NCBI GenBank assembly: GCA_963658575.1
Contig: CAVKQB010000004.1
Span: forward strand, 1-64,000
Source of the DNA: W0P28-013 sp963658575
GTDB lineage: Bacteria; Bacteroidota; Bacteroidia; Bacteroidales; Paludibacteraceae
DNA length: 64,000 nucleotides
Direction of reading: 5' to 3'
Made by a program: the position numbers and the translations under genes. A model generated the notes under the pieces. That model worked only from the letters and a program-made list of their open reading frames with translations, was not told where the DNA came from and did no database searches. Below are positions 19,468 to 28,464 of this stretch, in pieces. Every line of letters begins with the position of its first letter. Position 1 is the stretch's first letter.

Positions 19468-20166
19468 ATGACATCAGCAAAAATCCTACTGTGCGAAAAC
19501 GACGAAAATCTAGGGCTATTGCTTCGCGAATACCTGCAGACAAAGGGCTACGAAGTCGATTGGGCACCCGATAGCGACGAAGGCATGAATGCCTTCCGCG
19601 ACAACGGTTACGACCTGTGCGTGCTGAACGTAACGCTGCCACCCAAAGATGGATTCGCGCTGATGCAAGAAATTCGCCACTTCGATAGCCGCGTACCCAT
19701 CATATTTTTGAGCGCAAAAATCTCCAAAGATGATGCGCTGACCGCCTTTCGCCTCGGTGCCGACGACTACATCACCAAGCCGTTCAGCATGGAAGAGTTG
19801 CTTCTGCGCATCGAAGCCATTTTGCGCCGCACCAACATTCACAAAAATTCCGAACAGAAATACACTATCGGGCAATTTACGTTCGAAGCCGCCCTGCAAC
19901 ACCTGATTTTCGGCGACCAAACCATTCGCCTGACAACCAAAGAGGCAAGCCTGCTGCTGCTTCTTGCCGAACGCGCCGACAACGTGCTCGACCGCAATTT
20001 CGCGCTGAAATCGATTTGGGGCGAAAGCAACTACTACAACGCCCGCAGCATGGACGTATACATAGCGCGGCTACGCCAAAAACTGCGCTCCGACCCCAAC
20101 GTGCAAATTCTGAATGTGCATGGTCGCGGCTACCGCTTGGTCGTGGCCGAAGCGGAGGCGAATTGA
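19468..20166 (+). CDS. OmpR-family response regulator lacking the phosphoacceptor Asp (RprY-like)
   Basis: A 232-residue DNA-binding regulator with a receiver domain (1-120) and a winged-helix C-terminal domain (about 130-228; TIRLTTKEASLLLLLAE, MDVYIARLRQKL, VHGRGYRLV). It resembles Bacteroides RprY (ILLCE-DENLG; ADDYITKPFSMEELLLRIEAILRR). The phosphoacceptor position is Asn54 (codon AAC at 19627) in YDLCVLNVTLPPKDG, and one acidic-pocket Asp is Asn11 (codon AAC at 19498). Lys104 and Ser82 are kept. It is therefore unlikely to be switched by ordinary phosphotransfer. No histidine kinase gene is adjacent. Confidence 0.9.
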   Translation: MTSAKILLCENDENLGLLLREYLQTKGYEVDWAPDSDEGMNAFRDNGYDLCVLNVTLPPKDGFALMQEIRHFDSRVPIIFLSAKISKDDALTAFRLGADDYITKPFSMEELLLRIEAILRRTNIHKNSEQKYTIGQFTFEAALQHLIFGDQTIRLTTKEASLLLLLAERADNVLDRNFALKSIWGESNYYNARSMDVYIARLRQKLRSDPNVQILNVHGRGYRLVVAEAEAN

Positions 20167-20183
20167 CAACATTCGGCGCGTTT

Positions 20184-21260
20184 CTACTTTTGCGTTTTCT
20201 GATTTTCGCACTTTTCGGCCACACGCTCGGCCAACGCACGGAATGCGAGCCCTGTGGCGGTATCGTCGTGCAAGGCAGCCGGCTGTCCGCCGTCGCCGCT
20301 ATCGCAGATGCTCTGCACCAACGGAATTTGCGCCAGTAAATCCACGCCTTTCTCCTCGGCGAGCCGCTTGCAGCCCTCTCGGCCAAAAATGTAGTAGCGA
20401 TTTTCGGGCAGTTCGGCAGGCGTGAACCACGCCATATTTTCGACCAAACCAAGTATCGGCACGTTTATCTTGTCGTTTTCGAACATCTGCAGGCCTTTGC
20501 GCGCATCGGCCAACGCCACCTGCTGCGGCGTGCTGACTACAATCGCGCCATCGAGCCGCAGGGTTTGCACCAAAGTCAGATGTATGTCGCTTGTGCCGGG
20601 CGGCAGGTCTATCAGAAAATAGTCCAATTCGCCCCACGCCGCATCGCAAATGAGTTGTTTCAGCGCGTTGCTGGCCATGCCGCCACGCCACACGAGCGCA
20701 GTGTCGGGGTCGGCAAAAAAGCCTATCGACAGTATTTTCACGCCGAATTTTTCGATAGGCACGATGAGGCTGCGTCCATCGACCTCGTCGGCCACGGGGC
20801 GCGCATCTTCGATACCAAACATTTTGGGAATCGACGGCCCGAAGATGTCGGCATCGAGCAGTCCGACCTTGTAGCCAAGCCGCGCCAATGCCACTGCCAA
20901 ATTGGCAGAAACCGTCGACTTGCCCACGCCGCCCTTGCCCGACGAGATGGCGATGATGTGTTTCGCACCAGCCAACGGCTTTTCCGCTTCGGTGGCGGGC
21001 TGTTGCCGATACTTGATGGCGATGTTTCCTTCGATTTCCACGTCGGGCGCAACGTAGGTTTTTATGGCCTGTTCGCTGGCCTTCACGAGCGACCGCGCAA
21101 AAGGGTCGTTCTGTTTGTCGAACACAAGCGAAAAACTCACTTTCATTCCGTCGATGCGTATGTCGTCTTCGACCATGCCGCTCGACACGATGTCTTTTCC
21201 CGTGCCCGGATAGCGCACATGCGCCAGCGCATCGAGAATCAATTTTGGATACAAACTCAT
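20184..21260 (-). CDS. mrp: Mrp/ApbC-type P-loop ATPase (Fe-S cluster carrier)
   Basis: A 358-residue cytoplasmic ATPase with an N-terminal MIP18-like domain (about 1-85) and a Mrp/NBP35 ATPase domain. The deviant Walker A is GKGGVGKST (108-116), followed by LLDADIFGPSIPKMFG and LIDLPPGTSDIHLTL. The C-terminal CxxC that bridges the cluster in many ApbC proteins is not visible: the matching place reads VENMAWFTPAELPENRYYIFG. It converges on the response regulator gene with a 17-base gap. Upstream, the minus-strand box TAATTTTG (21523-21530) may be its promoter, across a repeat-filled spacer. Confidence 0.92.
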   Translation of the reverse strand: MSLYPKLILDALAHVRYPGTGKDIVSSGMVEDDIRIDGMKVSFSLVFDKQNDPFARSLVKASEQAIKTYVAPDVEIEGNIAIKYRQQPATEAEKPLAGAKHIIAISSGKGGVGKSTVSANLAVALARLGYKVGLLDADIFGPSIPKMFGIEDARPVADEVDGRSLIVPIEKFGVKILSIGFFADPDTALVWRGGMASNALKQLICDAAWGELDYFLIDLPPGTSDIHLTLVQTLRLDGAIVVSTPQQVALADARKGLQMFENDKINVPILGLVENMAWFTPAELPENRYYIFGREGCKRLAEEKGVDLLAQIPLVQSICDSGDGGQPAALHDDTATGLAFRALAERVAEKCENQKTQK

Positions 21261-21682
21261 TTTTAGTTAGCAGTTAGTAGTTAGAAATTAGTAGTGAGGA
21301 GTGAGGAGTGAGGAGTTGTTGGGCGCGAACCTCTCCCCTTTTCAAGGGGAGTACCTGCGAAGCAGGGGTAGGGTTGAAGCCAATTAAGAAATAACCAAAT
21401 CCGCAAATCAACAAAAAACTTAGAACCGCGCGAAGTGCGAGAAACTCAGAAACAATGAGAAACGCGCGAAGCGCACCAATCTTCAAATCTTCAAATCTTC
21501 AAACAATGCCATCTTTTCAGTGCAAAATTACAAAAATAAACCGATGTTGCGGTGCAAAATGGCGCGTCGGGCACAACTTTTGCGGCAGCGTGTTGGTTGC
21601 CGTTTTTTTTTGTATCTTTGCAACCCAAGTATTTGGCACGCTGTTTGTGCCGTTTGTATAATAAATCGATAAAAAAACTGCT
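21261..21682. repeat. 422-base spacer of dispersed repeats and two opposed promoter boxes
   Basis: It contains the TTAGCAGTTAGTAG... block (21267-21325; copy at 4111-4170). The 28-base unit GGGGAGTACCTGCGAAGCAG-GGGTAGGG (21346-21373) has an identical copy at 43776-43803. A GAACCGCGCGAAG-GCGA...AGAAACAAT phrase (about 21422-21458) has a reverse copy near 43643-43674, and CTTCAAAT is repeated in tandem (21480-21502). A minus box CAAAATTA (21523-21530) and a plus box TATCTTTG (21613-21620) point to mrp and the DUF5606 gene. No gene was seen. Confidence 0.65.
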
Positions 21683-22105
21683 ATGTTGAAAAACATTCTG
21701 ACCATCACGGGGCGTCCGGGGCTGTACAAAGTGGTTGCACAGTCGAACAAAGGCATGATTATTGTCGAATCGCTCACCGACAAAAAACGTTTCCCGTCGT
21801 TCAGCCACGAGAAAGCCGTTGCGCTGTCCGATATCGCCATGTTCACCGAAAACGGCGAAAAACCGCTGCCCGAAATTCTCGAACTTGTCAAGGCCAAAGA
21901 GGCGGGAAAAGCCGCTTCGGTCGAGCCGAAAGCCTCTGGCGCAGAACTTTTTGCGTGGTTTGGGAGCGTGCTTCCCGATTTCGACCGCGACCGTGTTCAC
22001 CCAGGCGATGTAAAAAAATTGGTTCAGTGGTACAACCTGCTGATAGCCAGCGGCATCACCGAGTTTGAGGAGAAGGCCGAAGAACCCGCCGATAAAGCCG
22101 AATAA
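21683..22105 (+). CDS. DUF5606-family protein
   Basis: A 140-residue cytoplasmic protein typical of Bacteroidota: MLKNILTITGRPGLYKVVAQ, IVESLTDKKRFPSF and an acidic C-terminus (EEKAEEPADKAE). The function of the family is unknown. A promoter box (21613-21620) lies upstream; the next gene begins 21 bases downstream and is likely cotranscribed. Confidence 0.85.
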   Translation: MLKNILTITGRPGLYKVVAQSNKGMIIVESLTDKKRFPSFSHEKAVALSDIAMFTENGEKPLPEILELVKAKEAGKAASVEPKASGAELFAWFGSVLPDFDRDRVHPGDVKKLVQWYNLLIASGITEFEEKAEEPADKAE

Positions 22106-22126
22106 ATCAACAAAAACACCAATAAA

Positions 22127-23893
22127 ATGGGCAAAAAAGAGATAAAATTCAGCCTCGTTTACCGCGACATGTGGCAATCGTCGGGCAAATATGTGCCACG
22201 CAAAGACCAATTGGCCAAAATCGCGCCCGTCATCATCGACATGGGCTGCTTTGCGCGTGTCGAAACTAACGGCGGCGCATCGGAACAGGTCAATCTGCTC
22301 TACGGCGAAAACCCCAACCAAGCCGTGCGCACCTTCACCAAGCCATTCAACGAGGCCGGCATACAAACACACATGCTCGACCGCGGCTTGAACGGCCTGC
22401 GCATGAACCCCGTTCCTGCCGATGTGCGCGAACTGATGTACAAAGTCAAAAAAGCGCAAGGCACCGATATTACACGCATTTTCTGCGGATTGAACGACGT
22501 GCGCAACATCATTCCCTCTATCCGCTGGGCAAAACAGGCCGGCATGGTGGCGCAAGCATCGATGTGCATCACCTACTCGCCGGTGCATACGGCCGAATAC
22601 TACATCAACATGGCCGAGCAACTCATCGAAGCGGGCGCGCAGGAGATCTGCCTGAAAGACATGGCAGGCATCGGTCGCCCCACGGTGCTTGGTACCATCG
22701 TGAAATCGATCAAAACCAACCACCCCGACATCACGGTGCAGTATCACGGCCACAGCGGTCCGGGCTTTTCGGTGGCTTCGGTGCTCGAAGTGGCCAAGGC
22801 TGGCGGCGACGTGTTCGACGTGGCCATGGAACCGCTCGCTTGGGGCATGGTTCACCCCGACGTCATCACCATTCAAGCGATGCTGAAAGATGCTGGATTT
22901 GCCGTCCCCGAAATCAATATGAAAGCCTACATGGAGGCACGTCGACTGACACAAAGTTTCATCGACGACTTTTTGGGATACTTCATCGACCCGCGCAACA
23001 GCCACATGACCTCGCTGCTCGTTGGTTGCGGTCTGCCTGGTGGCATGATGGGCTCGCTCATGGCCGACCTGAAAGGCGTTCACGCAGCCATCAACAGCAA
23101 CCTGAAAGCGCAGGGCAAAGCCGAACTCACCGAAGATGAACTGCTCGTGCAGTTGTTCGACGAAGTGAAATACATTTGGCCAAAACTCGGCTATCCGCCA
23201 CTGGTTACGCCATTCAGCCAATACACCAAAAACGTGGCACTGATGAACGTGTTTGCCATGAGCAAAGGTCAAGGTCGTTGGACGATGATAGACCAGAATA
23301 CGTGGGACATGATTTTGGGCAAAGCCGGCCATCTGCCTGGCAAACTCGACCCCGAAATTGTGGAACTTGCCAAATCGAAAGGCTTCGAATTTTTCGACGG
23401 AAATCCGCAGGACAACTACCCGAACGTGCTGCCCAAATACATCAAAGAGATGGAAGAACTCGGTTGGGAGCGCGGTCAGGACGACGAAGAGTTGTTCGAA
23501 TTTGCCATGCACGACAAGCAATATCGCGAATACAAATCGGGCGAGGCTAAAAAACGCTTCAACGCCGAACTGCAACAAAAGATGGAGGCCAAATTCAAGG
23601 CCGCCGGCGCAACGGTGCAAATCCCCGATTTCCGTGCACTGCGCCACCCGAATGCCGAACCCGTCGTGGCAACGGCCTCGGGGCGCCTGCTGTGGGAGTT
23701 CGACTACTTGGACAAATCGGTGAAACCTGCCGAAGGCAAGCAGTACAAAGAGGGCGATTTTCTGTGCGCCATTCAGACCAATGGCCGCGGCTTAGAGGCG
23801 ATGCCAGCCCTATTTGCTGGAAAAATCGTCGAGCCAAAAGAGCAGGGCACGCTGGTACAAAAAGGCGACATTGTGGCCTACATCGAGAAGTAA
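22127..23893 (+). CDS. Oxaloacetate decarboxylase / pyruvate carboxylase alpha-type carboxyltransferase subunit
   Basis: A 588-residue protein with a DRE-TIM metallolyase-type barrel (about 20-300; CLKDMAGIGRPTVLG, VQYHGHSGPGFSVASVLEVAKAGGDVFDVAMEPL) and the conserved carboxylase domain. In this family the barrel transfers CO2 between biotin and an oxo acid. The C-terminal ~75 residues fold like a biotinyl/lipoyl domain (GDFLCAIQTNGRGLEAMPAL..AGKIVEPKEQGTLVQKGDIVAYIEK), but the AMKM biotin site is missing, so a separate carrier protein would be needed. It fits pyruvate/oxaloacetate metabolism next to the succinate-propionate enzymes MutAB. A terminator follows. Confidence 0.85.
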   Translation: MGKKEIKFSLVYRDMWQSSGKYVPRKDQLAKIAPVIIDMGCFARVETNGGASEQVNLLYGENPNQAVRTFTKPFNEAGIQTHMLDRGLNGLRMNPVPADVRELMYKVKKAQGTDITRIFCGLNDVRNIIPSIRWAKQAGMVAQASMCITYSPVHTAEYYINMAEQLIEAGAQEICLKDMAGIGRPTVLGTIVKSIKTNHPDITVQYHGHSGPGFSVASVLEVAKAGGDVFDVAMEPLAWGMVHPDVITIQAMLKDAGFAVPEINMKAYMEARRLTQSFIDDFLGYFIDPRNSHMTSLLVGCGLPGGMMGSLMADLKGVHAAINSNLKAQGKAELTEDELLVQLFDEVKYIWPKLGYPPLVTPFSQYTKNVALMNVFAMSKGQGRWTMIDQNTWDMILGKAGHLPGKLDPEIVELAKSKGFEFFDGNPQDNYPNVLPKYIKEMEELGWERGQDDEELFEFAMHDKQYREYKSGEAKKRFNAELQQKMEAKFKAAGATVQIPDFRALRHPNAEPVVATASGRLLWEFDYLDKSVKPAEGKQYKEGDFLCAIQTNGRGLEAMPALFAGKIVEPKEQGTLVQKGDIVAYIEK

Positions 23894-23919
23894 CGAACCG
23901 TGAAAAATAACGGAATATC

Positions 23920-23950
23920 AAAACGGATGGAAGAAAAAGCCATCCGTTTT
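23920..23950 (+). terminator. Intrinsic terminator after the carboxyltransferase gene
   Basis: AAAACGGATGG pairs perfectly with CCATCCGTTTT across a 9-base A-rich loop. Confidence 0.8.
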
Positions 23951-24030
23951 GTGTTTAATTTTATGTTGCAAAACATATTTTTAACCTAAAATAGCGCAGG
24001 CAAAATAGTCGGCATATCGCAAACATTTTG

Positions 24031-24038
24031 TAACTTTG
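24031..24038 (+). promoter_or_regulatory. Promoter -7 box for the glycogen genes
   Basis: TAACTTTG lies 35 bases before the glycogen synthase ATG. Confidence 0.55.
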
Positions 24039-24072
24039 CATCCGCAAAATTGAAGATAACGTTCCTTTATCG

Positions 24073-25698
24073 ATGGGATACATTTCACCCGATTATATTT
24101 TCGAAACAAGTTGGGAGGTGTGCAACAAGGTCGGCGGCATCTACACGGTACTTTCGACACGCGCACGCACACTCGAGAAAAAATTAGGCGACCATCTGGT
24201 ATTCATTGGTCCCGACATTTGGCAAGAACACAAGGCTGTCGATTTCGTCCCGACCGACGATTTCGCCGATTGGGTGGCCGAAGCCAGCGAAAAACAAAAT
24301 CTGAAAGTGCGCGTCGGCCGCTGGAACGTATGCGGACGGCCGTTGGTCGTTTTGGTCGATTACAAGCCATTTTTGCTGCAAAAAAACACCATTTACGGCG
24401 ATTTTTGGCAATGGTTCGGCGTCGATTCGCTGCAAGCCTACGGTGACTACGACGACTCGTCGATGTTTGGCTACGCTGTGGGCGCAGTCATCGAGAGTTT
24501 CGTGCGTTTCCACAAGTTGGAGAAGAAAAAGATAGTGGCGCATTTCAACGAATGGATGACCGCATTCGGCGAGTTGTACATCAAACACTACATGCCCGAA
24601 ATAGCCACGCTGTTCACCACACACGCCACATCGATAGGCCGTTCCATCGCTGGCAACCACAAGCCGCTCTACGACTATCTGCGCGAATACAACGGCGACC
24701 AGATGGCGCGCGACTTGAACATGGTAGCCAAACATTCGGTAGAAAAAGTGGCGGCGCACGTGGCCGACTGTTTCACCACGGTGAGCGACATCACCAACCG
24801 CGAATGTGCGCAACTGCTCGAAAAACCTGCCGACGTGGTAACGCCCAACGGATTCGAAGACGATTTTGTACCGAAGGGCGTGCGGTTTGACGCAGCCCGC
24901 AAAAACGCCCGCGAAAAACTACGCCGTGTAGCCGAAGCATTGCTGGGCTACAAACTTGCCGACAACGCCCTGTTCATCTCCACATCGGGGCGTTACGAGT
25001 ACAAAAACAAAGGGCTCGACGTGTTTGTTGAGTCGCTGAAATCGCTCTCGCAGCGGCCGCTTTCGCGCGAAGTGGTGGCATTCGTATTGGTGCCGGCGTG
25101 GTCGTCGGGTGCACGCATCGATTTGGCCGAAAAATTGGCTGACCGCCACCCCGAAACGCTCGACAATCCCTTTGTAACGCACAATTTGGTAGAACCGTGG
25201 AACGACCGCATTCTGAATGCTGTCCATTGGTTTCACCTCACCAACCGCAAAGAGGAGCCGGTGAAAGTCATTTTCGTGCCAACCTACCTGAACGGTTCTG
25301 ACGGCATATTCAACACCGCATACTACAATCTGCTGGTCGGCTTCGACCTCACAGCCTACCCATCGTACTACGAGCCGTGGGGCTACACGCCACTCGAAAG
25401 CGTGGCGTTCGGCATTCCAACCATCACCACCGACCTGTCGGGATTCGGACAATGGGCTTCGGCTACACCACAGGACATCAAAGCGGGCGTGGGCGTGGTG
25501 CATCGCTCGGACTACAACTACCACGAGGTAGTGGCGGCCGTATCGGGCATGATGGCCGAATATGCCAATCTGTCGGCCGTGGAGCAAAACAAAATCCGTG
25601 CATGTGCGACAGCCACAGCGCAAAAGGCCTTGTGGCGCGAGTTCATCGCCTACTACTACAAGGCCTACGACATCGCTCTGCGCAAAGTAAGACAATAA
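24073..25698 (+). CDS. Glycogen synthase, GT3-like
   Basis: A 541-residue glycosyltransferase that resembles the eukaryotic GT3 glycogen synthases more than bacterial GlgA. It opens DYIFETSWEVCNKVGGIYTVLSTRA and has THATSIGRSIAGNHKPLYDYL, FTTVSDITNRECAQLLEKPADVVTPNGF and the C-terminal YPSYYEPWGYTPLESVAFGIPTITTDLSG. It extends alpha-1,4-glucan chains from a sugar nucleotide. This type is usual in Bacteroides relatives. The phosphorylase gene follows 43 bases later, so one transcript covers synthesis and breakdown. Confidence 0.9.
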   Translation: MGYISPDYIFETSWEVCNKVGGIYTVLSTRARTLEKKLGDHLVFIGPDIWQEHKAVDFVPTDDFADWVAEASEKQNLKVRVGRWNVCGRPLVVLVDYKPFLLQKNTIYGDFWQWFGVDSLQAYGDYDDSSMFGYAVGAVIESFVRFHKLEKKKIVAHFNEWMTAFGELYIKHYMPEIATLFTTHATSIGRSIAGNHKPLYDYLREYNGDQMARDLNMVAKHSVEKVAAHVADCFTTVSDITNRECAQLLEKPADVVTPNGFEDDFVPKGVRFDAARKNAREKLRRVAEALLGYKLADNALFISTSGRYEYKNKGLDVFVESLKSLSQRPLSREVVAFVLVPAWSSGARIDLAEKLADRHPETLDNPFVTHNLVEPWNDRILNAVHWFHLTNRKEEPVKVIFVPTYLNGSDGIFNTAYYNLLVGFDLTAYPSYYEPWGYTPLESVAFGIPTITTDLSGFGQWASATPQDIKAGVGVVHRSDYNYHEVVAAVSGMMAEYANLSAVEQNKIRACATATAQKALWREFIAYYYKAYDIALRKVRQ

Positions 25699-25741
25699 TT
25701 TTTCCAAAAAAAATAGAATTAACACCATTTTTTAGACTATT

Positions 25742-28306
25742 ATGGAAGTAAAAGTGAATCATGTAAACGAACCGAATTGGGTTGAGGTTACAGTGAAAAC
25801 CAAACTGCCGAAAACGCTCGAGCGTCTGCACGAGATGTCGTTGAACCTTTGGTGGGTTTGGTCGGTCAATGCCAAGTCGTTGTACCGTTCGATTGATCCG
25901 AAATTGTGGAGCCAAGTGCGCCACAACCCTGTGGCAATGTTGGAACACGCCAAAGTAGAGCGTCTCAACGAACTGGCCGAAGACGAAAAATTTCTGAAAA
26001 AATTAGACGAAGTTTATGCCGAATTTCGCACCTATGTCGATACCAAACCGAGCAATAAATATCCGTCGATAGCCTATTTCAGCATGGAATACGGCCTCAC
26101 CGACCACCTGAAAATCTATTCGGGCGGCTTGGGCGTGCTGGCCGGCGACTACCTGAAAGAGGCCTCCGACCATCAAGTGGACATGACGGCCGTCGGATTT
26201 CTCTATCGCTACGGCTATTTCACACAAACGCTCACGATGGACGGCCAGCAGATTGCCAACTACGAAGCGCAAAACTTCAACCGCCTGCCCATCACGCAAG
26301 TGAAAGAAGCAAACGGCCAACCGATGATTGTAGAGGTGCCTTATCCCGACCGCATCGTGTACGCCTACGTGTGGCGCGTAGCCGTTGGGCGCGTATCGCT
26401 CTACCTGCTCGACACCGACATGGAGATGAACAGCGAATGGGACCGCTCGATAACGCACCAACTCTATGGCGGCGACTGGGAAAACCGCATGAAACAAGAG
26501 ATTATGCTGGGCATCGGCGGCATACTGATGCTGAAAAAATTGGGCATCACCAAGCAGGTTTACCACTGCAACGAAGGCCACGCCGCCCTCATCAGCGTGC
26601 AGCGTCTGGTCGATTATGTGCAGAGCGGCCTGAACATTTCGGAAGCACTCGAAGTGGTGCGCGCCTCGTCGATCTACACCTGCCACACACCCGTTCCCGC
26701 CGGCCACGACGCGTTCGACGAGAGCCTGTTTGGCAAATACATGGGCAGTTATCCCGAAAAACTCGGCATCAGCTGGAACGAATTTATCGACATGGGACGC
26801 GAAAACCCAGGCAGTCAGGAAAAATTCTCGATGTCGGTGTTCGCCTGCAACATGTGCCAAGCCGTGAACGGCGTAAGTTGGCTCCACGGCAAAGTGTCGC
26901 AAGAGATGTTCGCCCCGATTTGGAAAGGCTATCTGCCCGAAGAACTGCACGTAAGTTACGTTACCAACGGCGTTCACATGCCAACATGGGCGGCTTCGGA
27001 GTGGAAGGCCGTGTACGAAAAGTATTTCGACAAGAACTTCTACAACGACCTGTCGAACATGAAAATTTGGGCTAAGATAAACGACGTACCCGACGAAGAG
27101 ATTTGGGCGACACGCACAACTCTGAAAAACAAACTGATAGAATACATCAAAACGCAGTTCCAAGAGAATTGGCTCAAAACGCAGCAAGACCCGTCGAAAA
27201 TCGTCTCGATACTCGACCGCATCAACCCCAACGCGCTCATCATCGGATTTGGACGGCGTTTTGCCACCTACAAACGTGCGCACCTGCTCTTCACCGATTT
27301 GGAACGCTTGGAGCGCATCGTGAACGACCCGATTCACCCCGTGCAATTCCTCTACACCGGCAAGGCGCACCCTGCCGACGGCGGCGGACAAGCACTCATC
27401 AAACGCATCATCGAGATATCGCGCATGCCGCAATTCTTGGGCAAAATCATCTTCCTCGAAAACTACGATATGCGCCTCGCTAAACGTCTGATTTCGGGTG
27501 TCGACATCTGGCTCAACACGCCTACGCGCCCACTCGAAGCCTCTGGCACATCGGGCGAAAAGGCACAGATGAACGGCGTGCTCAACTTCTCGGTGCTCGA
27601 CGGCTGGTGGCTCGAAGGCTATGTAGAAGGCGCAGGCTGGGCTCTGACCGACAAACGCACCTACGAAAACCAGCAACACCAAGACCAACTCGACGCGGCA
27701 ACCATCTACAGTATGCTCGAAAACGAGATTATACCGCTCTATTTCGCCAAAAACACCAAAGGCTACTCGCCCGAATGGATTGCCTACATCAAGAAATCGA
27801 TTTCGCAAATCACGCCACGGTTCACCACCAAACGCATGATCGACGACTACATCGAACGTTTCTACGCACCACTCGCCAAACGCTCGGCCGAACTCACAGC
27901 CAACGGCTGCGCCAAAGCCAAAGAGATTGCCGCTTGGAAAAAACGTGTGGCCAAATGCTGGGACAACATCGATGTGCAATCGCTCGAAATACGCAACCTC
28001 GACAAAGTGGAAGTGGGTGGGCACACCGAAATGGTCGCCAAAATCGACACCAAAGAGTTGAACGACACCTGCATCGGCGTGGAACTGGTGATGACCTACA
28101 CCGACGAAAAAGGCAAGATGCATCTCGCCGACAAGCGCGAATTCGACTTGGTGAAACGCGAAGGCTCGCTGCTCACCTTCAAACTCGAATATGTGCTCGA
28201 ACAGGGCGGCACGTACAAATACGCCTTCCGCATGTTCCCGAAAAATGCCGACTTGCCGCACCGCATGGACTTCTGCTATGTGCGCTGGCTGCAACGCACC
28301 AACTAA
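25742..28306 (+). CDS. Alpha-glucan phosphorylase (GT35, DUF3417-containing)
   Basis: An 854-residue cytoplasmic enzyme that releases glucose-1-phosphate from glycogen or maltodextrin. An N-terminal DUF3417 domain (LERLHEMSLNLWWVWSVNAKSLY) is followed by the catalytic domain (YFSMEYGLTDHLKIYSGGLGVLAGDYLKEASD). The pyridoxal-phosphate Lys lies in EASGTSGEKAQMNGVLNFS. This is the type found in many Bacteroidota and archaea, with an extra C-terminal beta domain of about 100 residues. It pairs with the glycogen synthase just upstream. Two stacked terminators follow. Confidence 0.93.
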   Translation: MEVKVNHVNEPNWVEVTVKTKLPKTLERLHEMSLNLWWVWSVNAKSLYRSIDPKLWSQVRHNPVAMLEHAKVERLNELAEDEKFLKKLDEVYAEFRTYVDTKPSNKYPSIAYFSMEYGLTDHLKIYSGGLGVLAGDYLKEASDHQVDMTAVGFLYRYGYFTQTLTMDGQQIANYEAQNFNRLPITQVKEANGQPMIVEVPYPDRIVYAYVWRVAVGRVSLYLLDTDMEMNSEWDRSITHQLYGGDWENRMKQEIMLGIGGILMLKKLGITKQVYHCNEGHAALISVQRLVDYVQSGLNISEALEVVRASSIYTCHTPVPAGHDAFDESLFGKYMGSYPEKLGISWNEFIDMGRENPGSQEKFSMSVFACNMCQAVNGVSWLHGKVSQEMFAPIWKGYLPEELHVSYVTNGVHMPTWAASEWKAVYEKYFDKNFYNDLSNMKIWAKINDVPDEEIWATRTTLKNKLIEYIKTQFQENWLKTQQDPSKIVSILDRINPNALIIGFGRRFATYKRAHLLFTDLERLERIVNDPIHPVQFLYTGKAHPADGGGQALIKRIIEISRMPQFLGKIIFLENYDMRLAKRLISGVDIWLNTPTRPLEASGTSGEKAQMNGVLNFSVLDGWWLEGYVEGAGWALTDKRTYENQQHQDQLDAATIYSMLENEIIPLYFAKNTKGYSPEWIAYIKKSISQITPRFTTKRMIDDYIERFYAPLAKRSAELTANGCAKAKEIAAWKKRVAKCWDNIDVQSLEIRNLDKVEVGGHTEMVAKIDTKELNDTCIGVELVMTYTDEKGKMHLADKREFDLVKREGSLLTFKLEYVLEQGGTYKYAFRMFPKNADLPHRMDFCYVRWLQRTN

Positions 28307-28314
28307 ACAAAAGC

Positions 28315-28346
28315 AAACTCCCCGAACGCAAGTTCGGGGAGTTTTA
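28315..28346 (+). terminator. Intrinsic terminator after glucan phosphorylase
   Basis: ACTCCCCGAAC pairs with GTTCGGGGAGT around a GCAA tetraloop, followed by TTTT. Confidence 0.85.
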
Positions 28347-28365
28347 GTTGCACCAAAAATCACAG

Positions 28366-28405
28366 CAAAAACGGCTCCCTCAAAAAATGAGGAGGCCGTT
28401 TTTAT
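28366..28405. terminator. Second hairpin terminator, probably for the minus-strand operon
   Basis: AAAACGGC..TCCCTC pairs with GAGG.AG.GCCGTTTT. A runs on one side and T runs on the other allow use in both directions. It lies between convergent genes. Confidence 0.7.
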
Positions 28406-28464
28406 CTTTTCAAGCGTTCTGTAAAATCAGGTTAGTCTTTGCTTGTGAGGTCTGGCAAAATTGC

